Positions 35,578 to 44,331 of a stretch of DNA of 64,000 bases are shown piece after piece. The stretch is taken from assembly GCF_010894455.1 (NCBI RefSeq), contig NZ_JAAIXY010000017.1:1-64000 (forward strand). Reading direction: 5' to 3'. The notes under the pieces are model-generated. The model saw nothing but the letters and a program-made list of their open reading frames with translations. It was not told the origin of the DNA and did not search any database. A program made the translations under genes and the position numbers. Source of the DNA: Myxococcus eversor (GTDB taxonomy: Bacteria > Myxococcota > Myxococcia > Myxococcales > Myxococcaceae). Positions within the stretch are counted from its first letter, which is position 1; each line of letters begins with the position of its first letter.

Positions 35578-36237
35578 TCAGCGCGCGCGGAAGGTCGCGG
35601 GGATGTGGACCTCCGGGCCCGCGTCGGGTTGCTGCTGCGCGCGCTCCGCGTCGGTGATGGGGCGCATGGGTTTGTCGAGGCCCATCGCCTTGCGGCGCGC
35701 GGCCTCCTTGTCGGCGGCCAGTTGCAGCGCGCGCGCGTTGGATTCAGCGGCGCGTTCCGGTGTCGGGCCCGCGAGGAGGAAGCCCACGGGGAGGCTCAGG
35801 AAGAGCAGTGCGACGATGACCAGCCAGCCCATGTCCTTCCACTGGAGGGGGCCGACGCGCTCCTTCACGACGGAGCTCTGGACGAGCAGTGACAGGTGGC
35901 CTTCCGTCAGCCGCAGCGTCATGCCGTCCGCGAGCGCCACCGAAGTCCGGCCCTGGTCCTGGACGCGCTGGTTGTCCGGCAGGGAGGTGAAGGCGTCGCC
36001 GCGTGCCTTGTGGTCCACGTGGACGTTGGGCGGCAGGTGGATGCGCCAACCGCGCCCGGTGCGCTCGGCCATGAGGAAGGGCTCCTCCGGCAGCGTGAAG
36101 CCATAGAGGGGCAGGGGCGCCTTTTCATCGGGCGCGGCAAGCACCTTCGCCTGCTCGGGCCCGTAGCTCCAGGCTTCCGCCAGGTTCTCTCCCCAGTACA
36201 GCTCGAAATACAGCCCGCCGTCCGCCTTGGTGCTCAT
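35578..36237 (-). CDS. Membrane protein of unknown function (possible AgmX/GltJ-like N-domain)
   Basis: A 219-residue protein. The first 130 residues are soluble and beta-rich (GLYFELYWGENLAEAWSYGP, FTLPEEPFLMAE), followed by one strong hydrophobic segment near 145-167 (MGWLVIVALLFLSLPVGFLL) and a charged C-terminal tail. The N-terminal part recalls the domain at the start of AgmX/TonB-like gliding proteins of myxobacteria, but the rest of those proteins is missing. That resemblance is from memory and weak. The start ATG 36237 has an AGGCGAG just upstream. It converges with the MoaD-MoaE gene. Confidence 0.55.
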   Translation of the reverse strand: MSTKADGGLYFELYWGENLAEAWSYGPEQAKVLAAPDEKAPLPLYGFTLPEEPFLMAERTGRGWRIHLPPNVHVDHKARGDAFTSLPDNQRVQDQGRTSVALADGMTLRLTEGHLSLLVQSSVVKERVGPLQWKDMGWLVIVALLFLSLPVGFLLAGPTPERAAESNARALQLAADKEAARRKAMGLDKPMRPITDAERAQQQPDAGPEVHIPATFRAR

Positions 36238-36366
36238 CTCGCCTGCAAGCATATGCGTCCTGCTGCCTCTCGGCCGCGTCATCGGGTGCGGAAGCCCACC
36301 GGTGGACACGAAACGTCCGCCCGCCTGCCTGACAACCGAGGGAGGGCTGGGGTTCTCCCTGCCTGT

Positions 36367-38253
36367 TCACGTGGCGGAGGGGGCGCTCGTCCCATCCGGG
36401 CCCGTGGGGAGCGGGGCACTCGGGGACGGTTTCGCGGGTGGCGGCGGCCCGGCGGGGCCTGGAGGTGTGGGGCCGCTGGGGCCGCCTGTTCCCGGGGGCG
36501 ACGCGGGTGCCGGGGCATTCGTGCCGATGGCTGTCGATGCGGCGGGCGGGACATCCTTCCCACTTGTCGTGGGGGAGCTCGAGCCGCCAGGCGCGGAGGC
36601 ACCCGGAGCGTTCGGTCCCGCGGGTGCGGTGGTTCCAGGCGCTCCCGGTCTGCCTGTCGCGGGGGAGGGTGGATTCGTTTCGTTTGTCGCGGGGGCACCC
36701 GGTCCGCCTGGCGGGGTGGTGGCGGGTGCTGCGGAGCCCGTCGTTCCCGCGTCGGTGGGAGGAGTGGTTCCGGCGACAGCGGGCATGGGGCCGCCCGGGC
36801 CCGAGGGTCCGGCGGCTCCGGTGACAGCTGGCGCAACCGAGCCACTCGCACCGGTGGCAGCAGGCGGAATGGGCGCACCTGCTCCAGCGACAGCAGGAGG
36901 AACCGCTCCACTCGCGCCAGTCACAACAAGCGGAGTCTGCGCACCTGCTCCAGCGACAGCAGGAGGAACCGCTCCACTCGCGCCAGTCACAACAAGCGGA
37001 GTCTGCGTGCCTGCTTCCGTTACAGCAGGCGCGCCAGGTCCAGTAGCGCTCGTGACACCTGGCACCACGAGACCACCAGGGCTCGTGACGGCAGGTGCGC
37101 CGATTCCTCCGAGGCCGGCAGGCGCCGTCGTCGAACCCGCGACGACAGGCGTGCCCGTTCCAGGTGAGGACGGAGTTCCAGTCACCGGAGTCGTCGCCGT
37201 GGCGGCCTGCGTCCCCCACCTGAACCGCTCGGGCACCGCGCCTCGAATCTCCGCGGCGGCCACCGCGACGATGACCGCTGAAATCGCGAGGAAGCCCACC
37301 GTCTGCGCCACGGTCTCCACGCGCGGCGGCAGCTTGCGGCCGCTCGCCACCTCAATCATCAGCAACAGCACCCGCCCACCATCCAACCCGGGCACCGGCA
37401 ACAGCGTCAGCAACGCCAGCGCCATCGATGCGGCCACCAGGGCCCGCAGCACCGAGTCAGTACCCGAGGACGCCGCATCCGACGACTCCTGCCGCACCAG
37501 CGCTCCGGGCCCCGTCGGGCCTCCATGTGGCTGGCCACCCCGCACCAGCCGCACGAACATCGCCCCGCCTTCCGACGCGAGGTTCATCGTGTGTACGAAC
37601 GCATGGCCCAGCGCCTCGCCCGGCGCATGCGAGCGATAGACGTACTGCTGACTCACGCCGATACGTCCCGCGCCACGCTCATCCGCGCGGGGTCGCACGC
37701 TCACCGTGCGCGACTCCCCGTGTCGACCCACCCGCAGCTCCAGCGTGCGGCCCACGCCCACCGCCACCTTCTCCACGAACTCCTTCCAGGTGCGCAGGGG
37801 CTGCCCGTCCACCGTGTCGATGCGGTCTCCCGGAAGCAGTTGCGCTCGCGCCGCCTCCGAGCCGGGCCGCACCGTGCCCACCGTCAGCGGCACCACCACG
37901 TGCGTGCCGGACGTGTACAGCGCGAAGAGGACCCCCAACGCGAACAGGTAGTTGGCCAGCGGACCCGCCAGGATGATGAGCGCGCGACGCAGCGGCCCCA
38001 TGGCCCGGAAGCTCACGGCCTCGTCCGCGTCCGCGCGGTGCGGATTCATCCCCTGGATGTGCACGGTGGCGCCCAGCGGCACCGCGCCCACGACGAACTG
38101 CGTCCCTCCCACCCGGAAGGACGCCATCGGAGGACCAAACCCGAAGACGAACCGAGGCACCCTCACGCCGAGCAACCGCGCGGCGACGAGGTGCCCCAAT
38201 TCGTGCAGGGCCAACAGCGCCCCGAGGGCGAGCAGGACGAGTGCGTAGTGCAT
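36367..38253 (-). CDS. Site-2 protease (RseP paralogue) with long Pro/Gly/Thr-rich tail
   Basis: A 628-residue M50-family protease. HELGHL at about residues 17-22 is the zinc site, TLLPVPGLDGGRVLLL near 300 the second motif, and a PDZ domain lies between (GTVRPGSEAARAQLLPGD). The catalytic core ends near residue 355. About 250 residues of Ala/Gly/Pro/Thr-rich sequence follow, including an exact 22-residue repeat. Classical RseP has no such tail. The ATG at 38253 places the first helix correctly. The tail could be a cell-wall-spanning or disordered linker. The Nudix gene lies 16 bases upstream on the same strand. Confidence 0.85.
   Translation of the reverse strand: MHYALVLLALGALLALHELGHLVAARLLGVRVPRFVFGFGPPMASFRVGGTQFVVGAVPLGATVHIQGMNPHRADADEAVSFRAMGPLRRALIILAGPLANYLFALGVLFALYTSGTHVVVPLTVGTVRPGSEAARAQLLPGDRIDTVDGQPLRTWKEFVEKVAVGVGRTLELRVGRHGESRTVSVRPRADERGAGRIGVSQQYVYRSHAPGEALGHAFVHTMNLASEGGAMFVRLVRGGQPHGGPTGPGALVRQESSDAASSGTDSVLRALVAASMALALLTLLPVPGLDGGRVLLLMIEVASGRKLPPRVETVAQTVGFLAISAVIVAVAAAEIRGAVPERFRWGTQAATATTPVTGTPSSPGTGTPVVAGSTTAPAGLGGIGAPAVTSPGGLVVPGVTSATGPGAPAVTEAGTQTPLVVTGASGAVPPAVAGAGAQTPLVVTGASGAVPPAVAGAGAPIPPAATGASGSVAPAVTGAAGPSGPGGPMPAVAGTTPPTDAGTTGSAAPATTPPGGPGAPATNETNPPSPATGRPGAPGTTAPAGPNAPGASAPGGSSSPTTSGKDVPPAASTAIGTNAPAPASPPGTGGPSGPTPPGPAGPPPPAKPSPSAPLPTGPDGTSAPSAT
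36873..37004 (-). repeat. Exact 66-bp tandem duplication in the protease tail
   Basis: Two adjacent, essentially identical 66-base units, in frame, encode the 22-residue sequence beginning AQTPLVVTGASGAV twice. They lie in the low-complexity tail of the site-2 protease gene and indicate a recent duplication. Confidence 0.85.
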
Positions 38254-38269
38254 CCGGGACGGCCGCTCC

Positions 38270-38692
38270 CTACAGCTTCCGCCGCTGTCCGGTCCGCTTG
38301 TATGCGCGGTAGTCGGAGAGGATGGTTCCGTGGTCGAAGCACAGGTCGTTCGGCAGCGCATCCAGCGTGAAGGTGCGCGCCTCCGCCGCGTCATCGGAGC
38401 CCTGCGGCTCGCCCTCCGCCGTGCCGATGTAGACCGTGGACAGCGTGTGCTGCCGGGGGTCTCTCTTCGGGTCCGAGTACGTGAAGAACTGCTCCACCAG
38501 CTTCACGTCCATTCCCGTCTCTTCCTTCACCTCGCGAATGGCCGCCGCGTCCAGCGGCTCGCCTTCGTCCACGAACCCGCCCGGCAGGGCCCAGCCGATG
38601 GGCGGATTCGCGCGACGGATGAGGACGATGCGTTCTCCCGGCAGCTCGATGATGCAGTCCACCGTGGGTTTGGGGTTGCGGTATTCGGGCAT
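38270..38692 (-). CDS. Nudix hydrolase
   Basis: A 140-residue Nudix protein. Residues about 35-60 contain GFVDEGEPLDAAAIREVKEE then TG, an exact Nudix box (Gx5Ex7REUxEExGU). The surrounding sheets (VLIRRANPPIGWALPGG) are standard. Such enzymes hydrolyse nucleoside diphosphate derivatives; this compact form resembles ADP-ribose or 8-oxo-nucleotide hydrolases, but substrate is unproven. ATG 38692 is chosen because the sequence before it has no family similarity. It is divergent from a lipoprotein gene and precedes the site-2 protease. Confidence 0.9.
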   Translation of the reverse strand: MPEYRNPKPTVDCIIELPGERIVLIRRANPPIGWALPGGFVDEGEPLDAAAIREVKEETGMDVKLVEQFFTYSDPKRDPRQHTLSTVYIGTAEGEPQGSDDAAEARTFTLDALPNDLCFDHGTILSDYRAYKRTGQRRKL

Positions 38693-38749
38693 GGTCCCCA
38701 GTCTACCCCGACCTCCACGTCCGCACTGCACTCGATGCGTCCGTGGAGT

Positions 38750-39241
38750 ATGGTGCGCGCCGTGTCCACCGTGAGACGCTTCCGCCTGCTCCTGCCCGCC
38801 CTTCTCGTGAGCGCCATGTCGGGCTGTGTGCCCTTCCACCAGGACGCGGGGGAATATGAATTCACCCCCGTGGAGATCTTCCGCGACGAGTGCGGCCTCT
38901 TCGCCGCCAACCAGGACCAGTTCCGCGGCGCCCTCCAAGTCACGGGGCGCGTCGTCCGCCTGGACTTCGGACTGCTCAACATGCAGCTCATCGGCTACTT
39001 CCTCGCCGAGGGCGACGACTTCGCCATCGACGGCACCATCGTGAACGCCTCGGCCAGGGTGCGAGGGCAGGAGTGCCTGCTCGACGAGGCCAGCTTCCAC
39101 ATCGACGCCACGACGCAGTGCGGGACGCGCTTCGACGGGGTGATGCGCGTGCGCTACGAGGCGACGCAGCGGCCCGCCGAGTGCGCCTGCGAGCTGTGGA
39201 TGCGTTTTGAAGCCGTCAAGGAAGCGAAGCGCTGCGAATAG
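38750..39241 (+). CDS. Hypothetical lipoprotein
   Basis: A 163-residue protein with a basic start (MVRAVSTVRRFR), a hydrophobic core and lipobox SAMSGC. The mature part carries six Cys in a regular spread (DECGLF, QECLL, TTQCG, ECACELW, KRCE), probably disulfide-linked outside the cytoplasm. I recognise no domain. ATG 38750 has a GTGGAG a few bases upstream; GTG 38762 would still keep the signal. It is transcribed divergently from the Nudix gene and followed after 67 bases by acetyl-CoA synthetase. Confidence 0.7.
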   Translation: MVRAVSTVRRFRLLLPALLVSAMSGCVPFHQDAGEYEFTPVEIFRDECGLFAANQDQFRGALQVTGRVVRLDFGLLNMQLIGYFLAEGDDFAIDGTIVNASARVRGQECLLDEASFHIDATTQCGTRFDGVMRVRYEATQRPAECACELWMRFEAVKEAKRCE

Positions 39242-39308
39242 CGTGCTTGAGCCTGGGCTCGCGGGTTCCTAGAACAGAGGGGCTGTCGCCCACTCCGTGG
39301 AGGAGCCC

Positions 39309-41264
39309 ATGGCTGAAACGCACGATGAGATTGTCTCGGTCCTATCCGAGACCCGCGTCTTCCCACCGCCCCAGGCGTTCTCCCAGCGCGCCCACTTGCG
39401 GAGCATGGAAGACTACCAGCGACTGTGGGACGAGGCCGCCAAGGACCCGGACAAGTACTGGGGAGACCGCGCTCGCGAGGAGCTGTACTGGAAGGAGCCC
39501 TTCAAGACAGTCCTCGACTGGAAGCCGCCGCACGCGCGCTGGTTCGTCGAGGGGCGCACCAACCTGGCCTACAACTGCCTGGACCGGCACCTCGCCACAC
39601 GCCGTGACAAGCCCGCCATCCTCTTCGAGGGCGAGCCCGGAGACCGCCGCCGCATCACCTACGGTGAGCTGTCCACGCAGGTGAACCGGCTGGCCAACGG
39701 CCTCAAGTCGCTGGGCGTCAAGAAGGGTGACCGCGTGGGCATCTACCTGCCCATGGTGCCCGAGGCCGCGGTGGCGATGCTGGCGTGCGCGCGCATCGGC
39801 GCGGTGCACTCGGTGGTGTTCGGCGGGTTCTCCACGGAGGCGCTCCAGGAGCGCATGAACGACGCGGGCGCCAAGGTGGTGCTCACCGCCGACGGCGGCT
39901 GGCGCAAGGGCGCGGTGGTGCCGCTGCTCAAGAACGTGGAAGCCGCGCTGAAGAGTATGACCACCGTGGAGAAGGTGGTGGTGCTGCGGCGCACCGGCGA
40001 CTCGCTGTCGCTGAACGACTCGAAGCTGGTGGCGTGGGACGCGCTGGTGAAGGACCAGGCCGACACTTGCGAGCCCGAGTGGGTGGAGAGCGAGCACCCG
40101 CTGTTCATCCTCTACACGTCCGGCTCCACCGGGAAGCCCAAGGGGGTGCTGCACACCACGGCCGGCTACGCGGTGAACGCATCGCTCACCACGCGCTGGG
40201 TGTTCGACTTGCGCGAGGAGGACGTCTACTGGTGCACCGCCGACGTGGGCTGGGTGACGGGGCACAGCTACGTCGTCTACGGGCCGCTGATGAACGGCGC
40301 GACGACGGTCATCTACGAGGGCGCGCCCACGCACCCGGGGCCGGAGCGGTTCTGGGACATCATCGAGCGCTACAAGGCCACCATCCTCTACACCGCGCCC
40401 ACCGCCATCCGCGCCTTCATGCGCCTGGGTGACGAGCACCCGCGCAAGAAGGACCTGTCCTCGCTGCGCCTGTTGGGAAGCGTGGGCGAGCCCATCAACC
40501 CCGAGGCCTGGATGTGGTACCGCGACGTCATCGGCGGCGGACGCTGCCCCGTCGTGGACACGTGGTGGCAGACGGAGACGGGCTCCATCATGATTTCGCC
40601 GCTGCCTGGCGCCACGCCCACCAAGCCCGGCTCCGCCACGCTGCCGCTGCCGGGCATCCACGCCCAGATTCTGGACCGCGAGGGCAACGTGGTGCCGAAG
40701 GGGCAGGGTGGACTGCTCTTCGTCACCCAGCCGTGGCCCTCCATGCTGCGCACCGTGTACGGCGACCCGGACCGCTACGTGCGCACGTACTTCAGCGAGC
40801 TGCCCGGCAAGTACTTCACCGGCGACGGCGCGCGCACCGACGCGGACGGCTACTTCTGGTTGATGGGCCGCGTGGATGATGTCGTCAACGTGGCTGGCCA
40901 CCGCCTGGGCACCGCCGAGGTGGAGAGCGCTCTCGTCTCGCACGCCCGCGTGTCCGAGGCCGCGGTGGTGGGCCGCCCCGACGACTTGAAGGGCACCGCG
41001 TTGGTGGCCTTCGTCACGCTGAAGCAGGGCCACGCGCCGTCGCCCGAGCTCAAGAAGGAGCTGGCCCAGCACGTCTCCAAGGAGATTGGCGCGATTGCCC
41101 GGCCGGATGAAATCCGCTTCGCGGAGGCGCTGCCCAAGACACGCTCCGGGAAGATCATGCGCCGGCTGCTGCGCGACGTCGCCGCGGGCAAGAAGTCCTC
41201 CCAGGACACCACCACGCTCGAGGACCTCAACGTCCTCGCCACGCTCCAGCAGAACGACGAATAG
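39309..41264 (+). CDS. acsA: Acetyl-CoA synthetase
   Basis: A 651-residue AMP-forming acetate-CoA ligase. Key motifs: FILYTSGSTGKPKGVLHTTA (ATP loop), TWWQTETGSIM, YFWLMGRVDDVVNVAGHRLG (hinge), and PKTRSGKIMRRLLR with the Lys normally acetylated to control activity. The length is normal. ATG 39309 has GGAGGAG directly upstream; a GTG at 39297 would add four residues. It makes acetyl-CoA from acetate. A G-rich hairpin follows (41282-41311). The next gene is an alpha-oxoamine-synthase-like enzyme that would use an acyl-CoA, but a 280-base gap separates them. Confidence 0.95.
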   Translation: MAETHDEIVSVLSETRVFPPPQAFSQRAHLRSMEDYQRLWDEAAKDPDKYWGDRAREELYWKEPFKTVLDWKPPHARWFVEGRTNLAYNCLDRHLATRRDKPAILFEGEPGDRRRITYGELSTQVNRLANGLKSLGVKKGDRVGIYLPMVPEAAVAMLACARIGAVHSVVFGGFSTEALQERMNDAGAKVVLTADGGWRKGAVVPLLKNVEAALKSMTTVEKVVVLRRTGDSLSLNDSKLVAWDALVKDQADTCEPEWVESEHPLFILYTSGSTGKPKGVLHTTAGYAVNASLTTRWVFDLREEDVYWCTADVGWVTGHSYVVYGPLMNGATTVIYEGAPTHPGPERFWDIIERYKATILYTAPTAIRAFMRLGDEHPRKKDLSSLRLLGSVGEPINPEAWMWYRDVIGGGRCPVVDTWWQTETGSIMISPLPGATPTKPGSATLPLPGIHAQILDREGNVVPKGQGGLLFVTQPWPSMLRTVYGDPDRYVRTYFSELPGKYFTGDGARTDADGYFWLMGRVDDVVNVAGHRLGTAEVESALVSHARVSEAAVVGRPDDLKGTALVAFVTLKQGHAPSPELKKELAQHVSKEIGAIARPDEIRFAEALPKTRSGKIMRRLLRDVAAGKKSSQDTTTLEDLNVLATLQQNDE

Positions 41265-41281
41265 CCACACACCCGACGGGT

Positions 41282-41311
41282 AGGGTGGGGGCTCCCCCGG
41301 AGCCCCGCCCT
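41282..41311 (+). terminator. Hairpin after acetyl-CoA synthetase
   Basis: AGGGTGGGGGCTCC pairs with GGAGCCCCGCCCT around a three-base loop, with one bulged G and one G-T pair; it starts 18 bases after the stop. No T run follows, so it may act with Rho. Confidence 0.5.
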
Positions 41312-41546
41312 CGTCGATGGGACGTGGGAACTCGGGTGTTCTAAGGGGAACCACTCAGGTCGGACTTTCCCTGGATTTCACTCGACGTGCGAAGTTGAAT
41401 CCGCGCTCATAATCCGAAATAATCAGGTGTTGAGGAGTTGTTGACACTGGAAGATTGCAGGGGCATTAAAGGCCGCGCTCGACCCCCCCGAGCCGACGCC
41501 CCAGGTCCTCTTCCGCGTCGTCATCCCTCCCCCCTCGGATGTGTCC
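41312..41546 (+). promoter_or_regulatory. AT-richer leader with possible promoter
   Basis: The stretch before the PLP enzyme gene is less GC-rich than its surroundings. A perfect TTGACA stands at 41441-41446; about 17 bases later CATTAA is a poor -10 match. I regard a vegetative promoter here as plausible but not established. No gene is seen in the gap. Confidence 0.3.
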
Positions 41547-42902
41547 ATGAATCTCCGCGATCAGCTCGACTCGCCGCTGTTCACCCATTTCATCGCCAAT
41601 TACACGCACCCGACGGGGCCCGATTTGCTGGGCCGCACGGAGGCGTTCTTCGAGTGGCAGGAGTCGCGGCGGCAGAGTGGCTTGTGGCCGTACTCGCGGA
41701 GCCTGGAGGGGGCGCCCACGGCCGAGTGTGCCGTGAGAAGCGAGACAGGGGTTGCGCGGCAGGGATTGAACTTCGGCTCGCAGGATTACCTGGCGCTGTC
41801 GACGCATCCGTCCGTGGTGGAGGCGGCGCACCGGGCCATCCGTGACTTCGGCGTGCACAGCGCGGGCTCCGGGATGTTCGGTGGCAACACGGCGCCGTCG
41901 CTGAAGCTGGAGCAGGCGCTCGCGGAGCATCTGGAGATGCCGCATGTGGCGCTGTTCGCGACGGGGTGGGGCGCGGGCTTCGGCGCCATCGCCGGGCTGG
42001 TGCGTCCGGAGGACCACGTGGTGCTGGACGCGCTGTCTCACGCGAGCCTCCAGCAGGGAGCGAACGCGGCGACGCAGAAGGTGAGCCGGGTGCCGCACCT
42101 GAACAACCGCGCGATGCGCCGCAAGCTGCAGGAGTTGCGCGCCACCGACACGGCCAACGGCATCCTCGTCGTCACCGAGGGTCTGTTCTCCATGGACTCG
42201 GACGTGCCTCGAATCGAGGAGCTCCAGGGCATCTGTCACGAGTTCGGCGCGACGCTGCTGGTGGACGTGGCGCATGACCTGGGCGCGCTGGGGCCTCGGG
42301 GCACGGGCAGCCTGGGCGCGCAGGGGCTGCTCGGGAAGGTGGACCTGGTGGTGGGCTCCTTCTCCAAGACGTTCTCGTCCAACGGTGGCTTCGTGGCGAC
42401 GCGCTCGGCGGCGGTGCGCCAGTTCGTGCGTGTCATGGGCGGGCCGCACATCTTCTCCAACGCGCTGGTGCCCGTGCAGGCCGCGGTGGCGATGGAGTCG
42501 CTGCGCATCGTCCGCTCGGAGGAGGGAACGATGCTGCGCGCGAAGGCGATGGAGAACATCCTCGCGCTGCGCGCCGCGTTCGCCGAGCGCGGGGTGAAGT
42601 GTCTGGGCGAGCCCTCCAACGTGGTACCCGTACCGCTGGGCGACCCGAAGGTGGCGCGCGTCGCATCCAAGCTGGTGTTCGAGCGAGGTGTGTTCCCCAA
42701 CCTGGTGGAGTACCCCGCGGTGCGCATCCGCGAGTCCCGCTTCCGCATGCAGGTGATGTCGTCGCACACCGTGGAGCAGATGAAGCAGGGCGCCGAGGTG
42801 GTGCTCACCGCCGTCGAAGAGGCTCGTGCGCTGCTCGCGGCGCCCCAGCCGAGCCCGTTACGGGTGGCGCGCGCCGATTCAGGCAAGCGCGCTGAGGTCT
42901 GA
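41547..42902 (+). CDS. Alpha-oxoamine-synthase-like PLP enzyme
   Basis: A 451-residue fold-type I PLP enzyme of the BioF/Kbl/serine-palmitoyltransferase group, which condense an amino acid with an acyl-CoA and lose CO2. Signatures: NFGSQDYLALSTHPSV, HSAGSGMFGGNTAPSLKLE, VTEGLFSMDSD, LLVDVAHDLGALGP (PLP Asp), and SFSKTFSSNGGFV with the PLP Lys. The N-terminal 60 residues precede the core and may bind a partner. ATG 41547 is preferred; GTG 41541 is possible. With no biotin genes nearby, sphingolipid or secondary metabolism is more likely than BioF, but this is inference. Confidence 0.85.
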   Translation: MNLRDQLDSPLFTHFIANYTHPTGPDLLGRTEAFFEWQESRRQSGLWPYSRSLEGAPTAECAVRSETGVARQGLNFGSQDYLALSTHPSVVEAAHRAIRDFGVHSAGSGMFGGNTAPSLKLEQALAEHLEMPHVALFATGWGAGFGAIAGLVRPEDHVVLDALSHASLQQGANAATQKVSRVPHLNNRAMRRKLQELRATDTANGILVVTEGLFSMDSDVPRIEELQGICHEFGATLLVDVAHDLGALGPRGTGSLGAQGLLGKVDLVVGSFSKTFSSNGGFVATRSAAVRQFVRVMGGPHIFSNALVPVQAAVAMESLRIVRSEEGTMLRAKAMENILALRAAFAERGVKCLGEPSNVVPVPLGDPKVARVASKLVFERGVFPNLVEYPAVRIRESRFRMQVMSSHTVEQMKQGAEVVLTAVEEARALLAAPQPSPLRVARADSGKRAEV

Positions 42903-42968
42903 GTCTCTCGCGCCGAGTCGGGCGGGTGTGCTGTGTCTGTGTCTCGCGCGCCAGGTGTCGAGGTGCGC

Positions 42969-42992
42969 GGCTTCGTGCGGCCCCACGAAGCC
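42969..42992. terminator. Hairpin between convergent genes
   Basis: A perfect 9-bp stem GGCTTCGTG/CACGAAGCC with a six-base loop lies between the stops of the PLP enzyme (42902) and the histidine phosphatase (43004), so it could end transcripts from both sides. No T run is obvious. Confidence 0.5.
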
Positions 42993-43003
42993 AGTCGTGA
43001 CGC

Positions 43004-43633
43004 TCAGGTGTCGTCGAGGCTGTCGTCGCGCAGGTGAGTGATATCGCCCCACGTCACCAGGCGGAACGCGCCCTGGTGGTAGTCGAACTGGTTCCAGCAG
43101 GCGTTGAGCACCGAGAAGGCGCGCGGCGTGTTGGGCGGAATCCCCAGGCTGTGGCGGAAGAAGCTGCTCAAGACGCCCCCATGGGTGACGACGACGACGC
43201 GCTCCCCGGGATGGCGGCTGCCCACTTCCCCCAGGCACTCCACCGCGTAGCCCAGTCGCTGGGACGTGCTCTCTCCTCCGGGGACGACGTAGTCCGGCGC
43301 GTTGGTGGCGTACGGGCCGAAGATTTCGGGGTGGCGCTGGTTCGCCTCCTCCCGGGTGAGCCCCTCGAGGATTCCCAGCCCGCGCTCCCGCAGCCTCGCG
43401 TCCGCGTGGACCTCGTGCCCCGTCTTCGCGGCGATGCGCCGGGCGGTCTGCAGGGCCCGGCCCAAGTCACTGCTGTACAGCGCGGTGAAGGAGAGGGTGG
43501 ACAGCCGCGCCGCGAGCGCGTCCGCCTGACGCAGCCCCTCGGCGCTCAACGGGCTGTCCCGGTGGCCCTGGAGCAACCCCAGCGCGTTCCACTCCGTCTC
43601 GCCGTGCCGCAGCAGGATGAGCTCGGTCTTCAT
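43004..43633 (-). CDS. Histidine phosphatase (phosphoglycerate-mutase family)
   Basis: A 209-residue branch-1 histidine phosphatase. The N-terminal LLRHGETEWN carries the phospho-His, SSDLGRALQTARRIA the second Arg, LRERGLGILEG the Glu region, and VVVVTHGGVLSSF the second His. These are the features of GpmB/CobC-type phosphatases rather than the large cofactor-dependent mutase. It is probably cytoplasmic; the substrate is unknown. The name gpmB would be speculative. It is 62 bases downstream of the DUF2325-like gene on the same strand. Confidence 0.9.
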   Translation of the reverse strand: MKTELILLRHGETEWNALGLLQGHRDSPLSAEGLRQADALAARLSTLSFTALYSSDLGRALQTARRIAAKTGHEVHADARLRERGLGILEGLTREEANQRHPEIFGPYATNAPDYVVPGGESTSQRLGYAVECLGEVGSRHPGERVVVVTHGGVLSSFFRHSLGIPPNTPRAFSVLNACWNQFDYHQGAFRLVTWGDITHLRDDSLDDT

Positions 43634-43695
43634 GCCCGAAGCCTGACGACAGGCCCCGGGCGGGGCAAGGACTCCGTGCGTGACGTGTCAGCGGC

Positions 43696-44331
43696 TCAGC
43701 GTGCCCGCTCCATATGCGTCATGCCTTCCTCCAGAAGTGCCGCCACGCCCCGGCGCACCACATGGACGACCTTGCGGCTGTAGGCCGGGCCTCCATGGGT
43801 GTAGTGCCCGCTCACCTTGTGGTGCAGCTCCGTGGCGCCCCACACCAGCACCAGGTCCGCCCACTCCAAATCACTCCGGGCCCGGTCCGACGTGCGCCGC
43901 TCGGTGCCGTCCACCATGCGCAGGTCGATGTGGTGGCCCAGCTTCGCCTCCAGCTCCTCGCGCACCGCCGGAGAGCCGCCCACCACCACCACCTTGCGCA
44001 CGCCCAGGCGGTTGCACGTCTCCACGAAGGCGACCTCCGCCCGGTGGTTGGCCGAGCCTCCGCAGCGCGCGCAGTGGCTGCGAGGCTCCACCCGCAGCGG
44101 CTCGCGGCCACTGGCCTGCGCCACCTTGAGGCACGCGCCATCCGCGCACACGGGGAAGAATCTCCCGTCGAGCACCTCCGCCGCCTTCTGCAGCTTGGGC
44201 TCGCTCATGCGCACCTTGCCTGGACGCGTGAGGCCCGCATCCTCCAGCACACCGCGGGCGCGTACTCGCGTCTCCGTCAGCGTGATTCCTCGGTCCGACA
44301 GCCAGCCGTCGATGTCGCGGTCCGTGCTCAT
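43696..44331 (-). CDS. DUF2325-like protein with Cys motifs
   Basis: A 211-residue protein. The N-terminal 75 residues are helical and basic; then CADGACLKV and HCARCGGSANH suggest a small zinc site. From about residue 110 a Rossmann-like segment (VRKVVVVGGSPAVREEL, MVDGTERRTS, ADLVLVWGATELHHKV, VVHVVRRGVAALLEEG) resembles the DUF2325 fold. It starts at ATG 44331 within the stop of rnhB (ATGA), implying coupled synthesis with RNase HII. Function unknown; a nucleic-acid-linked or metal-linked role is a guess from context. Confidence 0.65.
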   Translation of the reverse strand: MSTDRDIDGWLSDRGITLTETRVRARGVLEDAGLTRPGKVRMSEPKLQKAAEVLDGRFFPVCADGACLKVAQASGREPLRVEPRSHCARCGGSANHRAEVAFVETCNRLGVRKVVVVGGSPAVREELEAKLGHHIDLRMVDGTERRTSDRARSDLEWADLVLVWGATELHHKVSGHYTHGGPAYSRKVVHVVRRGVAALLEEGMTHMERAR

